DNA of 64,000 nt from Actinophytocola xinjiangensis (GTDB lineage Bacteria; Actinomycetota; Actinomycetes; Mycobacteriales; Pseudonocardiaceae). Under the pieces are notes generated by a model. That model did not search any database and was not told the origin of the DNA. It worked only from the letters and a program-made list of their open reading frames with translations. The stretch lies in assembly GCF_001921215.1 (NCBI RefSeq), contig NZ_MSIF01000023.1, positions 1 through 64,000 of the forward strand, read 5' to 3'. This document shows, in pieces, positions 1 through 8,573 of the stretch. Positions within the stretch are counted from its first letter, which is position 1. Every line of letters begins with the position of its first letter. The position numbers and the translations under genes were made by a program.

Positions 1-55
1 GGACATCAGCAATCACATGATCAACGAGACCGTGCCCGCCCCATCAACTGGGTGA
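1..55 (+). CDS. C-terminal end of an unidentified protein (partial)
   Basis: The first bases read in frame as DISNHMINETVPAPSTG followed by TGA at 53-55. Codon composition and a hairpin immediately downstream suggest this is the 3' end of a real gene whose body lies outside the window. Too little is present to name a family. Confidence 0.45.
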   Translation, partial: DISNHMINETVPAPSTG

Positions 56-67
56 TCGACTTTGCCG

Positions 68-94
68 ACCCCCTGCCGGAGTGGGCGGGGGTTT
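68..94 (+). terminator. Intrinsic-terminator-like hairpin
   Basis: ACCCCC (68-73) pairs with GGGGGT (87-92), and GCC (75-77) can pair with GGC (84-86), with a TTT start of a T-rich tail. It sits 12 bases after the TGA of the partial gene. The following 40 bases are G/T-rich with several GGG runs. Confidence 0.5.
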
Positions 95-144
95 GTGTAC
101 CGGGGTTTGTGTTTGGGTTGTGGATTTGTGAGGTGTGGGTGACT

Positions 145-180
145 GGTGGCGGCGGTTCCCGACAAGAGCCCACCGCCACC
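145..180 (-). terminator. Hairpin after the ABC permease gene
   Basis: GGTGGCGG (145-152) and CCGCCACC (173-180) form an 8-bp perfect stem with a 20-base loop. It lies just past the TAA of the minus-strand permease gene ending at 197, so termination of that operon is the simplest role. No T-run follows, which is common in high-GC actinomycetes. Confidence 0.4.
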
Positions 181-196
181 TGGAGCTTGTCTCCTG

Positions 197-2362
197 TTAT
201 TCCTCGGCCAGGGGTTCCGCCCGGACTCGGCGTAGGGCGGGGGAGCAGACCGAGGCCGCGATCAGTGCCACCAGCGCGCCGAGGGCTATGGGGGCCGCCA
301 GCCAGGGGCTGAGGACCACCGGGGCGCTGGACACCAGGCCGAACAGGCCCACCCCGACGATGGTGCCCAGGGTGCCGGCGCCGATGGTGGCCACCAGGGC
401 CGGTAGGGCGGCTTCGGCTCGCAGGGCTCTGGCCAGTGTTCGGACCGGTGTTCCGGCGGCCATCAGTGCTCCGAAGGTGCGGCGGCGGTCCATCACCGAG
501 CCGGCGGTGGCGATCGCGGCGCTGACGCCTGCCAGCAGCGACGCCGTGACCAGGCCGATGATCGTGACTCGGCGGAGGTCGGACAGCTGGGTGTTCTCGT
601 CGCTGCGGTCCATCTCTCGGCTGATGACCTGTTCGCCGTCCGAGCCGGCCAGCAACGCGGTGCGGATGGCGGTTCGGGTGGATTCGGTGGCGGGGACGGC
701 GACGCTCACCGCCAGTCGCGGCGTCGACTCGGGCCACAGGGCGGGGTCGATGAGGGTCAGGCTCGTGTCCAGCGGCACCACCGGGGCATCGGGGGGCAGT
801 TGGCCTTCGGCCAGTTCCACGGTGGGACCGCCGGTGTAGATCGCGGGGGTGTCCTGGCAGGGGAGGGACTCCAGGCCGTCGAACACCCTCTTGGCGTCCT
901 GGCAGGTGGCGATGGTGGCGACGCTGCCGTCGGCCAGTTGGCCTTCGTCCACTCTGGACACCTGGGTGTTCAGGGGGGCCAGCCGGTCGTTGACCGCCGC
1001 CACGATCTGGGGGGCGCGGTCTTCCGTGGTGTTCAGGTAGGTGACGTCGTCGCGGAACTGGCTGTAGTAGCCGGCCTCGTTCTCCAGGTTCGGCATGACC
1101 GTGAGGGCCATCGAGCCGGCGAACGTGGCCAGGACCACGCCGGCGGACGCGCGGTAGGCCGCCTTCGGGTCGTCGCGCAGGCGGCGACCGGCCAGCAGCG
1201 CCGACGGGCGGCGCCAGACGCGGACGAACACGCCGCCCAACGCCGAGGTCAGCCACGGGCCCACCACGGTCGGGGACCACATCAGGACGGCCAGGGCCGC
1301 CAGTACCGGCAGGATCGTGCTGGACTCGCCGGCATAGGTCAGGGCCAGGAAGAACAGGGCCACGGCCACCGGGACGATCAACAGGCGCCACACCGACAGG
1401 GGGCGGCGGGTGTGGCCGCCGGCCGCCATCAGCGGAGTGCGGACCACGCGGCGCAGGCCGGCCACGGACGCCGCCACCACCAGGGCCACCAGCAGCACCG
1501 CGATCAGCGCGACGGTCAGCGGGCCGAGGGCGAAGTCGCCGGGGTACCAGGTGCCGCCGCTCCACGGGACCAGGGTCGCCAGGCGGTGCAGCAGGGGGGA
1601 GATCGCCACCCCCAGCACCGCGCCGGCCACGGCGGCGAGGCCGGTTTCGGCGGCCACCATGCCGGTGACCTGGGCAGGGGTCGCGCCGGCCAGGCGCAGC
1701 GCCGCCAGCCGGCGTTCGCGGCGGGCGGCGATCAGGCGCGACGCCGAGGCCACCAGCACCAGGCTGGGTACCAGCAGCACCACCAGGCCCACCCCGGACA
1801 GCAGGGACAGCAACGGGTCCGCCTGCGCGTCGCCGCCGGTGAGCGCGGTCAGGTTCGCCGGGTAGGACGGCATGGTGGTGGGGGTGTGGCCCACCAGCAC
1901 CACGAGCTGTTCGGGGAAGCGCAGGGCCTCGTCGCCGAGCAGGCCGACCGGGGTGGCGGCGACACGGTCGGCCAACTCGGTGGCCGGGCGGTTGTCGGCC
2001 AGCTCGGCCAGGGCGGGGGAGCGGAGCATCTCGCCGGGGCCGGGGAGACGGTCGACGCCGGGCGGCAGGTCCACGTCGGCCACGTCCACCAGGGGGGCCA
2101 CGTCGACCCGGGTGATCGGCTGGCCGTCGATCTCGTCGGTGGTGGCGCGCCAGCTGACCTGGCCGCCGTCGGCGGAGTACATGTCCGCCGACGGGTCCTG
2201 CCACAGTGCGCGTTCGGCCCGGGTCTCGGTCGCCGTCGGCAGGCTCGCCAGCAGCAGCACCAGCGCGGTCGCCACGGCGACCCCGGCGGCGGTGAGCAGC
2301 GTGGCGACCTGGGTACGCCGGTCGGCGCGCAACACCCGCAGGGCAAGGGCGACCGGGTTCAC
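197..2362 (-). CDS. ABC transporter permease, MacB/FtsX type
   Basis: A 721-residue membrane protein of the type VII (MacB/LolC/FtsX) ABC family. The N-terminus has one hydrophobic helix (about residues 19-42) followed by a large hydrophilic extracytoplasmic region of roughly 140 residues. Two clusters of FtsX-like helices follow, one in the middle and one at the C-terminus, as in duplicated-FtsX permeases. The GTG start overlaps the TGA of the upstream ATPase gene as GTGA (2359-2362), so the two are translationally coupled and form one complex. Such systems export peptides, drugs or lipoproteins, or act as mechanotransmitters; substrate cannot be read from the sequence. No sensor kinase pair, typical of bacitracin-type exporters, is adjacent. 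Confidence 0.9.
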   Translation of the reverse strand: MNPVALALRVLRADRRTQVATLLTAAGVAVATALVLLLASLPTATETRAERALWQDPSADMYSADGGQVSWRATTDEIDGQPITRVDVAPLVDVADVDLPPGVDRLPGPGEMLRSPALAELADNRPATELADRVAATPVGLLGDEALRFPEQLVVLVGHTPTTMPSYPANLTALTGGDAQADPLLSLLSGVGLVVLLVPSLVLVASASRLIAARRERRLAALRLAGATPAQVTGMVAAETGLAAVAGAVLGVAISPLLHRLATLVPWSGGTWYPGDFALGPLTVALIAVLLVALVVAASVAGLRRVVRTPLMAAGGHTRRPLSVWRLLIVPVAVALFFLALTYAGESSTILPVLAALAVLMWSPTVVGPWLTSALGGVFVRVWRRPSALLAGRRLRDDPKAAYRASAGVVLATFAGSMALTVMPNLENEAGYYSQFRDDVTYLNTTEDRAPQIVAAVNDRLAPLNTQVSRVDEGQLADGSVATIATCQDAKRVFDGLESLPCQDTPAIYTGGPTVELAEGQLPPDAPVVPLDTSLTLIDPALWPESTPRLAVSVAVPATESTRTAIRTALLAGSDGEQVISREMDRSDENTQLSDLRRVTIIGLVTASLLAGVSAAIATAGSVMDRRRTFGALMAAGTPVRTLARALRAEAALPALVATIGAGTLGTIVGVGLFGLVSSAPVVLSPWLAAPIALGALVALIAASVCSPALRRVRAEPLAEE

Positions 2363-3048
2363 CGGGCCGCCACCGGCTGGGCCTCGATCCGCCCGTCACG
2401 CAATGACACCGTGCGCGGTAGCGACGCCGCCAGCTCGCGGTCATGGGTCACGATGATCACCGCGGTGCCGGTGACCCTGGCCGAGTCGATCAACGCGCTC
2501 ACCGTGTCCTTGCCGGTCCGGGTGTCCAGCGCGCCGGTCGGCTCGTCGGCGAAGATCACCTTCGGGCGGTGGGTGATCGCCCGCGCGATCGCCACCCGCT
2601 GCGCCTCGCCGCCGGACAGCTCGCCCGGCCGGCGGTCCTCCTTGCCGCGCAGGCCAAGACGCTCCAGCCACTCGGTCGCCGCGGCCATCGCCGTCTCCTT
2701 GGGGCGCCCGCCCAACAGCAGCGGCAGCGCCACGTTCTCCCGCGCGGTCAGCTCGGCCACCAGCATCCCCGACTGGAAGACGAAGCCGAACTCGCTGCGC
2801 CGCAACTCGCTGCGCCGGGTCTCGCCCAGCTGGTCGATGCGTTGCCCCGCAAGGCTGATCTCGCCCTCCTCGGCACGCAGGATGCCGGCCAGTACGTGCA
2901 GCAGCGAGGTCTTCCCCGAGCCGGACGGGCCGACGATCGCCAGCACCTCACCGGCGGCGATGTCGATGTCGACGCCGTCGAGGGCGCGTTGACTGCCGTA
3001 GCGCTTCACCAGCCCCCGGCCGCTCAGCAGCGGCGGTTCCGTGTGCAC
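2359..3048 (-). CDS. ABC transporter ATP-binding protein (MacB/LolD-like)
   Basis: ATPase partner of the downstream permease. Walker A GPSGSGKTS, signature [14 protein letters not shown], Walker B VIFADEPTGALD and a switch histidine in VTHDR are all present and intact. The length from GTG at 3048 is 229 residues, normal for LolD-type subunits. This start is preferred over upstream ATG codons because GGGAGAAG lies 4-11 bases before it, and the extra N-terminal residues would be low-complexity and unlike the family. It probably is the first gene of a two-gene operon; a palindrome at 3197-3214 lies upstream. Confidence 0.92.
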   Translation of the reverse strand: MHTEPPLLSGRGLVKRYGSQRALDGVDIDIAAGEVLAIVGPSGSGKTSLLHVLAGILRAEEGEISLAGQRIDQLGETRRSELRRSEFGFVFQSGMLVAELTARENVALPLLLGGRPKETAMAAATEWLERLGLRGKEDRRPGELSGGEAQRVAIARAITHRPKVIFADEPTGALDTRTGKDTVSALIDSARVTGTAVIIVTHDRELAASLPRTVSLRDGRIEAQPVAAR

Positions 3049-3196
3049 CTTGCTTCTCCCCTTCGCCAATGGTCCGATGTCCGTGGGGGCACAGCCTGGA
3101 GTAGTGCGGCACCTCGGCACTTCGGGCAGATGGCCACTGGGACCCGGTGCGCCTCGGCCGATCGGCCGATCATGCACAAGCCGAATGGCCAGGAGT

Positions 3197-3214
3197 CTTA
3201 CTTGCGTATGTAAG
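3197..3214. promoter_or_regulatory. Candidate operator palindrome upstream of the exporter operon
   Basis: CTTAC (3197-3201) and GTAAG (3210-3214) are perfect arms, and 14 of 18 positions are symmetric overall. It sits in the only AT-richer stretch between the divergent exporter ATPase gene and the large secreted protein gene. A regulator binding here could serve either; no regulator gene is adjacent. Inference from symmetry only. Confidence 0.35.
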
Positions 3215-3316
3215 TCGCATTCTTACTATGAACGCATAGACTTCTTGCGGATATCGGGGCTAGGCTCGACGTAATCGTTCGGCTGTCCGTTCCCCTGCAC
3301 GAAGCCGGAGACCTTC

Positions 3317-6300
3317 ATGCTGCGACACAGACGTCGTATCCGCCCCCGCATACATCCGATCGCCATCCTTGCTCTGGTCCTGACCCTCGTCCTCACCCCG
3401 AGCCAGTTCGCCGCCGCGTCGGCCGCGCCCCGCGCCGCCTTCTCGGTCCTGGTGTTCAGCAAGACCGCCGGTTTCCGGCACGACTCCATCCCGACCGGCA
3501 TCGCCGCCATCCGGCAGCTCGGCGCCCAGAACGACTTCACCGTCGAGGCCACCGAGGACGCCGGCGCCTTCACCGACGCCAACCTCGGCCGCTTCGACGC
3601 AGTGGTCTTCCTGTCCACCACCGGCGACGTGCTCAACGGAACCCAGCAGGCCGCCTTCGAGCGCTACATCCGCGCCGGCGGCGGCTACGCCGGCGTGCAC
3701 GCCGCCTCGGACACCGAGTACGACTGGGCCTGGTACGGCGACCTCGTCGGCGCCTACTTCGCCTCCCACCCCGCCAACCAGAACGCCACCATCGACGTCG
3801 AGGACCGCCAGCACGCCTCGACCGCCCACCTGCCGGCCCGCTGGACCCGCCACGACGAGTGGTACAACTTCCGCGACAACCCGCGCGCCGACGTGCACGT
3901 GCTGGCCAGCCTGGACGAGTCGACGTACTCGCCCGGCGGCGGCGCGATGGGCGACCACCCGATCGCCTGGTGCCACGGCCACGACGGCGGCCGCTCCTGG
4001 TACACCGGCGGCGGCCACACCCAGCAGTCCTACGCCGAACCCGAGTTCCTGACCCACCTGCTCGGCGGGATCCGCTCGGCGGCCGGCCAACCCGGCGCCG
4101 AGTGCGGTGGCGCGCCGCGCGCCGAGGGCTTCGAGAAGGTCACCCTCGACAGCAACACCAACAACCCGATGGAGCTCGACGTCGCGCCCGACGGCCGGGT
4201 CTTCTACGTCGAGCGCGACGGCCGGCTGCGGATCATCAAGCCGGACACCAACACCACCGTCACCGCCGGCACCCTGCCGGTGTTCACCGGCAACGAGGAC
4301 GGCCTGCTGGGCATCACCCTCGACCCCGGCTTCGCGTCCAACAAGTTCGTCTACCTCTACTACGCGCCCGCCGGTGGCGCGCCCAGGAACCTGTTGTCCC
4401 GCTTCACGATGAGCGGCGACACCCTCGACCTGGCCAGCGAGAAGGCCCTGCTGACGGTCACCACCCAGCGCAACACCTGTTGCCACGCCGGCGGCACGAT
4501 GACCTTCGACACCCAGGGGAACCTGTACCTGGCCACCGGTGACAACACCAACCCGTTCGAGTCCGGCGGTTACACGCCGATCGACGAACGCTCCGGCCGC
4601 GCCGACTTCGACGCCCAGCGCTCCTCGGGCAACACCAACGACCTGCGCGGCAAGGTGATCCGGATCCACCCCGAGCCCGACGGCACCTACACCGTGCCGG
4701 CCGGGAACCTGTTCGCGCCGGGCACCGCGTCGACCCGCCCGGAGATCTACGCGATGGGCTTGCGCAACCCGTTCCGCATCGGCGTCGACCCGGGCACCGA
4801 CACCCTCTACGTCGCCGACTACGGCCCGGACGCCGGCCAGGCCAACCCCGACCGGGGTCCCGGCAACACCGTCGAGTGGAACATCGTGGACCGGCCCGGC
4901 AACTACGGCTGGCCCTACTGCACCGGGAACAACGCCGCCTACCGGGACTACACCTTCCCCGACGGCCCGTCCGGCCCGGCGTTCACTTGCGCCGCGCCGG
5001 TGAACGACTCGCCGAACAACACCGGCCAGCGCACCCTGCCGCCGGCCATCCCGGCGACCGTGCACTACGACTACGACGGCAACCCGGACTTCCCGCAGAT
5101 CGGCGGGGGCGGCGCGCCGATGGCCGGCCCGGTCTACCGCTACGACCCGAACCTGTCCTCGGACCGCAAGTGGCCGGCCGACCTGGACGGCAAGGCGATC
5201 TTCGGTGAGTGGAACCAGTCCAAGCTGTACGCGCTGGACGTCGGTGACGACGGCACGACGCTGGACGGCATCGAGCGGCTGCTGCCCGACATCTCCACCA
5301 TCCGGCCGATGGACTTCGACTTCGGCCCGGACGGCGCGCTGTACCTGATCGAGTGGGGCACCGGTTTCGGCGGCAACAACGACGACTCCGGCGTGTACCG
5401 CATCGACCACAGCAGCTCCGACCGGTCGCCGGTCGCGGTCGCCACCGGTCAGCCGACCAGCGGTTCGGCGCCGCTGGCCGTCCAGTTCTCCAGCGCGGGC
5501 TCCGGCGACCCGGACGGCCAGCCGATCACCTACCGCTGGGACTTCGGTGACGGCGCCACGTCGACCTCGGCGAACCCGTCACACACCTACACCGCCACGG
5601 GGACCTTCACCGCGCAGCTGACGGTGACCGACCCCGGTGGGCTGACCGGCGTGGCGAACGTGCCGATCACCGTCGGCAACACCGCGCCGGCCGTGCGGCT
5701 CACCGCACCGCCCGACGGCGGGTTCTTCGAGTGGGGCGACGAGGTCGCCTTCACGGTGGACGTCACCGACCCCGAGGACGGGCAGATCGACTGCTCGCGG
5801 GTGCTGGTGCAGTACTTCCTCGGCCACGACGAGCACGCCCACCCGATCCAGCAGGCCCACGGCTGCTCGGGCACCATCGAGACCTCGATGGGCGACGGGC
5901 ACGGCGCCGACGCCGACCTGTTCGCCGTGCTGGAGGCCAGCTACACCGACTCCGGCGGCCTGCCGGGCAGCTCGCTGATCCGGTTGCAGCCCAAGCGCAA
6001 GCAGGCGGAGTACTTCACCGACACCGGCCGGGTCGACGGCTCGGGTGCCGGCGGGGACCCGGGCGTGGTGGCCGAGGCGACCGGTGACACCGCCGGCGGC
6101 GGCCAGAACATCGGTTTCGTCGAGGACGGCGACTGGTGGTCCTTCGCCCCGGCGAACCTGTCCGGCGTCACCTCGGTGCGGCTGCGCGCGGCGTCGGGCA
6201 GTGTCGGCGGGCGGGTGGAGATCCGCTCCGGTTCGCCGACCGGGACCCTGCTGGGCACGGCGACCGTGCCGGTCACCGCCGGCTGGCAGGTCTACGCCGA

Positions 6301-7864
6301 CGTGATGGCGAACCTCACCGCCAGCACGGCCTCGGCGCCGGTGTACTTCGTGGCCCGGCCGCCGGAGGGCACGCAGAACGGCGGCGGGCTGTTCAACGTC
6401 AACTGGGTCGACTTCGTCGGGCCGGGGGTGACCGCCCCGGAGGAGCCGGCGGCGGAGCTGTCGCCGAACGTGCACTTGTTCTACTACCCGTGGTACGGCA
6501 GCCCGCAGGTCAACGGTGGCTGGCGGCACTGGCAGCAGGGCGGGCGCACGCCCCCCGACGACATCGGCGCGGACTTCTACCCCACGGCCGGCCCGTACGA
6601 CTCCGGGGACTTCACCGGGGTGGTCGAGCGGCACATGGAGTGGGTGGTCCGCTCCGGTGCCGGGGTGATCGTGTACAGCTGGTGGGGTCAGGGGTCCTAT
6701 GAGGACGGTCTGGCCCGGGGCGTGATGGACGCCGCGCAGCGCCACGGCATCAAGGTCGCCTGGCACCTGGAGCCCTACACCGGCCGGTCCGCCGCGTCCA
6801 CCGTGGACGACATCGAGTACATCAACGCCACCTACGGCAACCATCCGGCGTTCTACCGGTCGGCCGAGCACGGCGACAAGAACGCCTTCTACGTGTTCTC
6901 CAGCCTGTCGGTGCCCGACGCGGACTGGGCGGCGCTGGACGAGGTCACCGACGAGGCGGTGGTGCTCGCGCAGACCACCGACACCTCCCGGATCGCCCAC
7001 TTCTCCGGCCTGTACACCTACGACGGGATCGCCGGCGCGACCGCGCCGGGCTGGGAGAACGCCGGCGAGTACGCCAAGGCCAACGGCCTGGTCTGGTCGC
7101 CGTCGGTCGCGCCCGGCTACATCGACGACCGCGCGGTGCCCGGCAACACCACGCCGACCGTCGGGCGGGCCAACGGTGGGATGTACGACCAGCAGTGGGG
7201 CAACGCCCTGGACCCCACCAAGGGCGGCGTGCCCACCTGGGTCTCGGTGACCTCGTTCAACGAGTGGCACGAGGGCTCGACGATCGAACCGGCGAGCAGC
7301 ACCCCGCCGGCCGGCTTCGGGTACCAGACCTTCGAGGGCGCCTACGGCAGGACCGGTGCCGAGGCCGAGACCGCCTACCTGGACCGCACGGCCTACTGGA
7401 CCGAGCGGTTCGAGCAGGCGAGGGACGACGCGCCGGCGGTGGTCAACCTGGCGCTCAACCAGCCGGCGACCGCCGACAGCGCGTGTGCGGCGTCGGAGGG
7501 CGCGGCCAAGGCGGTCAACGGCAGCGTGTCCGGTGGCAACGCCGACAAGTGGTGCTCGCTCGGGGCGTCGCCGTGGCTGCGGGTCGACCTCGGCGCGGCC
7601 CGCGAGGTCGGGCGGTTCGTGCTGCGCCACGCCGGCGCGGGCGGTGAACCGGCGAAGTTCAACACCCGGGACTACGACCTCCAGGTCAGTACCAACGGGA
7701 CGGACTGGACGACCGTGGCGGCGGTGCGCGGCAACACCGCCGACGTGAGCACGCACGCGGTCACCAGGACCAGCGCCAGATACGTGCGGGTCAGCGTCCT
7801 GGATCCCACCCAGGACACCGATCCCGCGGCGCGGCTCTACGAGTTCGAGGTCTACACGTCGTGA
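3317..7864 (+). CDS. Secreted multidomain protein: ThuA, PQQ-type sugar dehydrogenase, PKD, CBM6, GH99, F5/8C
   Basis: A 1515-residue exported protein. Residues 1-36 form an Arg-rich n-region plus hydrophobic signal peptide ending near AAASAA. Residues about 42-255 are ThuA-like (glutamine-amidotransferase fold). About 268-697 are a glucose/sorbosone dehydrogenase beta-propeller (EDGLLGITLDPGF, MGLRNPFRIG, NYGWPYC). About 702-790 are a PKD repeat (YRWDFGDG). About 895-1035 are CBM6-like (AEYF at the start, NWVDFVG at the end). About 1052-1368 match GH99 endo-alpha-mannosidases: YYPWYG near the start and SFNEWHEGSTIEPA, which holds the two conserved acidic residues of the family active site. 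About 1376-1515 are an F5/8 type C carbohydrate-binding domain. ThuA-dehydrogenase-PKD-CBM fusions are known in actinomycetes; the GH99 addition suggests attack on alpha-mannan or related glycans. It stands alone with a hairpin downstream. The ThuA and dehydrogenase substrates are unknown. Confidence 0.93.
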   Translation: MLRHRRRIRPRIHPIAILALVLTLVLTPSQFAAASAAPRAAFSVLVFSKTAGFRHDSIPTGIAAIRQLGAQNDFTVEATEDAGAFTDANLGRFDAVVFLSTTGDVLNGTQQAAFERYIRAGGGYAGVHAASDTEYDWAWYGDLVGAYFASHPANQNATIDVEDRQHASTAHLPARWTRHDEWYNFRDNPRADVHVLASLDESTYSPGGGAMGDHPIAWCHGHDGGRSWYTGGGHTQQSYAEPEFLTHLLGGIRSAAGQPGAECGGAPRAEGFEKVTLDSNTNNPMELDVAPDGRVFYVERDGRLRIIKPDTNTTVTAGTLPVFTGNEDGLLGITLDPGFASNKFVYLYYAPAGGAPRNLLSRFTMSGDTLDLASEKALLTVTTQRNTCCHAGGTMTFDTQGNLYLATGDNTNPFESGGYTPIDERSGRADFDAQRSSGNTNDLRGKVIRIHPEPDGTYTVPAGNLFAPGTASTRPEIYAMGLRNPFRIGVDPGTDTLYVADYGPDAGQANPDRGPGNTVEWNIVDRPGNYGWPYCTGNNAAYRDYTFPDGPSGPAFTCAAPVNDSPNNTGQRTLPPAIPATVHYDYDGNPDFPQIGGGGAPMAGPVYRYDPNLSSDRKWPADLDGKAIFGEWNQSKLYALDVGDDGTTLDGIERLLPDISTIRPMDFDFGPDGALYLIEWGTGFGGNNDDSGVYRIDHSSSDRSPVAVATGQPTSGSAPLAVQFSSAGSGDPDGQPITYRWDFGDGATSTSANPSHTYTATGTFTAQLTVTDPGGLTGVANVPITVGNTAPAVRLTAPPDGGFFEWGDEVAFTVDVTDPEDGQIDCSRVLVQYFLGHDEHAHPIQQAHGCSGTIETSMGDGHGADADLFAVLEASYTDSGGLPGSSLIRLQPKRKQAEYFTDTGRVDGSGAGGDPGVVAEATGDTAGGGQNIGFVEDGDWWSFAPANLSGVTSVRLRAASGSVGGRVEIRSGSPTGTLLGTATVPVTAGWQVYADVMANLTASTASAPVYFVARPPEGTQNGGGLFNVNWVDFVGPGVTAPEEPAAELSPNVHLFYYPWYGSPQVNGGWRHWQQGGRTPPDDIGADFYPTAGPYDSGDFTGVVERHMEWVVRSGAGVIVYSWWGQGSYEDGLARGVMDAAQRHGIKVAWHLEPYTGRSAASTVDDIEYINATYGNHPAFYRSAEHGDKNAFYVFSSLSVPDADWAALDEVTDEAVVLAQTTDTSRIAHFSGLYTYDGIAGATAPGWENAGEYAKANGLVWSPSVAPGYIDDRAVPGNTTPTVGRANGGMYDQQWGNALDPTKGGVPTWVSVTSFNEWHEGSTIEPASSTPPAGFGYQTFEGAYGRTGAEAETAYLDRTAYWTERFEQARDDAPAVVNLALNQPATADSACAASEGAAKAVNGSVSGGNADKWCSLGASPWLRVDLGAAREVGRFVLRHAGAGGEPAKFNTRDYDLQVSTNGTDWTTVAAVRGNTADVSTHAVTRTSARYVRVSVLDPTQDTDPAARLYEFEVYTS

Positions 7865-7870
7865 CGTTTC

Positions 7871-7944
7871 GCCCAACCTCCTGTCGGGTAGTCCGCCGAG
7901 TGCTTGACGCTTCGGCAGCTGGACGGCTCGGCAGGAGGTTGGGC
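7871..7944. terminator. Long inverted repeat downstream of the giant secreted protein
   Basis: A 16-base arm at 7871-7886 (GCCCAACCTCCTGTCG) pairs with 7929-7944 (CGGCAGGAGGTTGGGC), fully in RNA if one G-U pair is allowed. The 42-base loop can form a smaller GCCGA/TCGGC stem. It begins 7 bases after the stop codon, so transcription termination or 3'-end protection is likely. The long loop is unusual for a simple terminator. Confidence 0.5.
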
Positions 7945-8204
7945 CGTACGCACCGGACCGCGGACGCGGCCGCTACGGCGGTTTCGGCACGCTCGGCGGG
8001 TTCACCCTGGGTGCGACGCTCGCGTTGGTCACCGAGCGGATCGTCGGCACCCTTCTGGCCAGAGAACGGGCCGCGCGGTGTCTACCTGATCGAACACCGG
8101 ATTCACTCCGCCGTCCACAGTGGTCGGCGCCTCTGCCGCCTGACACTCGACGTGTTCGAACCGAACCGTCCGCCGGTGGGAACGCTCCCCGGCGGAGAAT
8201 TCGC
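7945..8204 (+). other. Gene-free stretch with a possible coding remnant
   Basis: No credible start or ribosome site is present. One frame around 7968-8070 reads like a membrane-protein fragment (GGFGTLGGFTLGATLALVTE, then RIVGTLLARE) before losing coding character. This could be a decayed gene piece or chance. The promoter of the following small secreted gene must lie here, but I see no clear -35/-10 pair. Confidence 0.25.
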
Positions 8205-8218
8205 GAAGGAAAAACGTG

Positions 8219-8487
8219 ATGTCCTTGAGTGTTCGAGGTTTCGCCGTCGCGGTGGTCACCGCGGCCGCCGCCGTCCTGCCCGTCCTGGTGGCCGCCCCGG
8301 CCAGCGCCACCACGTCGGACTGCCTGGAGTACCTGGAAGGCGCAGGGTTCCGCCCAACCAACCCCGCGTCGACGCCTGCGACGCGGCAGAACAGGGGAAT
8401 CAGGATTTCTATCGCAACCTACTGACGTGGACGCAGGTTCCCCCGGCCACCGCCCGTGAGGCGTGTGTCCGCGCCGAACAGGACTGA
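8219..8487 (+). pseudogene. Small secreted Cys-containing protein, frameshifted
   Basis: ATG at 8219 follows GAAGGA (8205-8210) at good spacing. The first frame gives a clear signal peptide (ending PASA) and the mature start ATTSDCLEYLEGAGFRPTNP, then turns into non-coding-like sequence and stops at 8423-8425. From about 8365 the neighbouring frame continues sensibly as RVDACDAAEQGNQ through EACVRAEQD to TGA at 8485-8487. Joined, the product would be about 89 residues with three cysteines, resembling small secreted actinomycete proteins of unknown function. Either a real one-step frameshift or a sequencing error near 8355-8370. A strong hairpin at 8514-8543 follows the second-frame stop, supporting it as the original gene end. 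Confidence 0.65.
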
Positions 8488-8513
8488 CGTTGTTCGCGTG
8501 ACCCGCGCGCACC

Positions 8514-8543
8514 GGGCCGTCCGGCCGTCATGCCGGACGGCCC
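8514..8543. terminator. Bidirectional terminator between convergent genes
   Basis: GGGCCGTCCGGC (8514-8525) and GCCGGACGGCCC (8532-8543) form a perfect 12-bp stem with a 6-base loop. It lies between the plus-strand small secreted gene and the minus-strand regulator ending at 8574, so it can serve both. Confidence 0.75.
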
Positions 8544-8573
8544 GCTGGTCGATCTCGACTTCCTCGACAGCGC

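Noticed and set aside
3260-5410. Long antisense open frame opposite the ThuA/sugar-dehydrogenase part
   Set aside because: Val/Gly/Arg-rich composition, no family motif, and the opposite strand has clear domains; typical GC-driven shadow frame.
5579-7876. Long antisense open frame opposite the CBM6/GH99 part
   Set aside because: Low-complexity translation without domains; the plus strand has the conserved GH99 motif.
7861-8487. Single 208-residue gene covering the gap after the giant secreted protein
   Set aside because: Most of it is out-of-frame noise with no signal; only the last part matches the small secreted protein after a frameshift.
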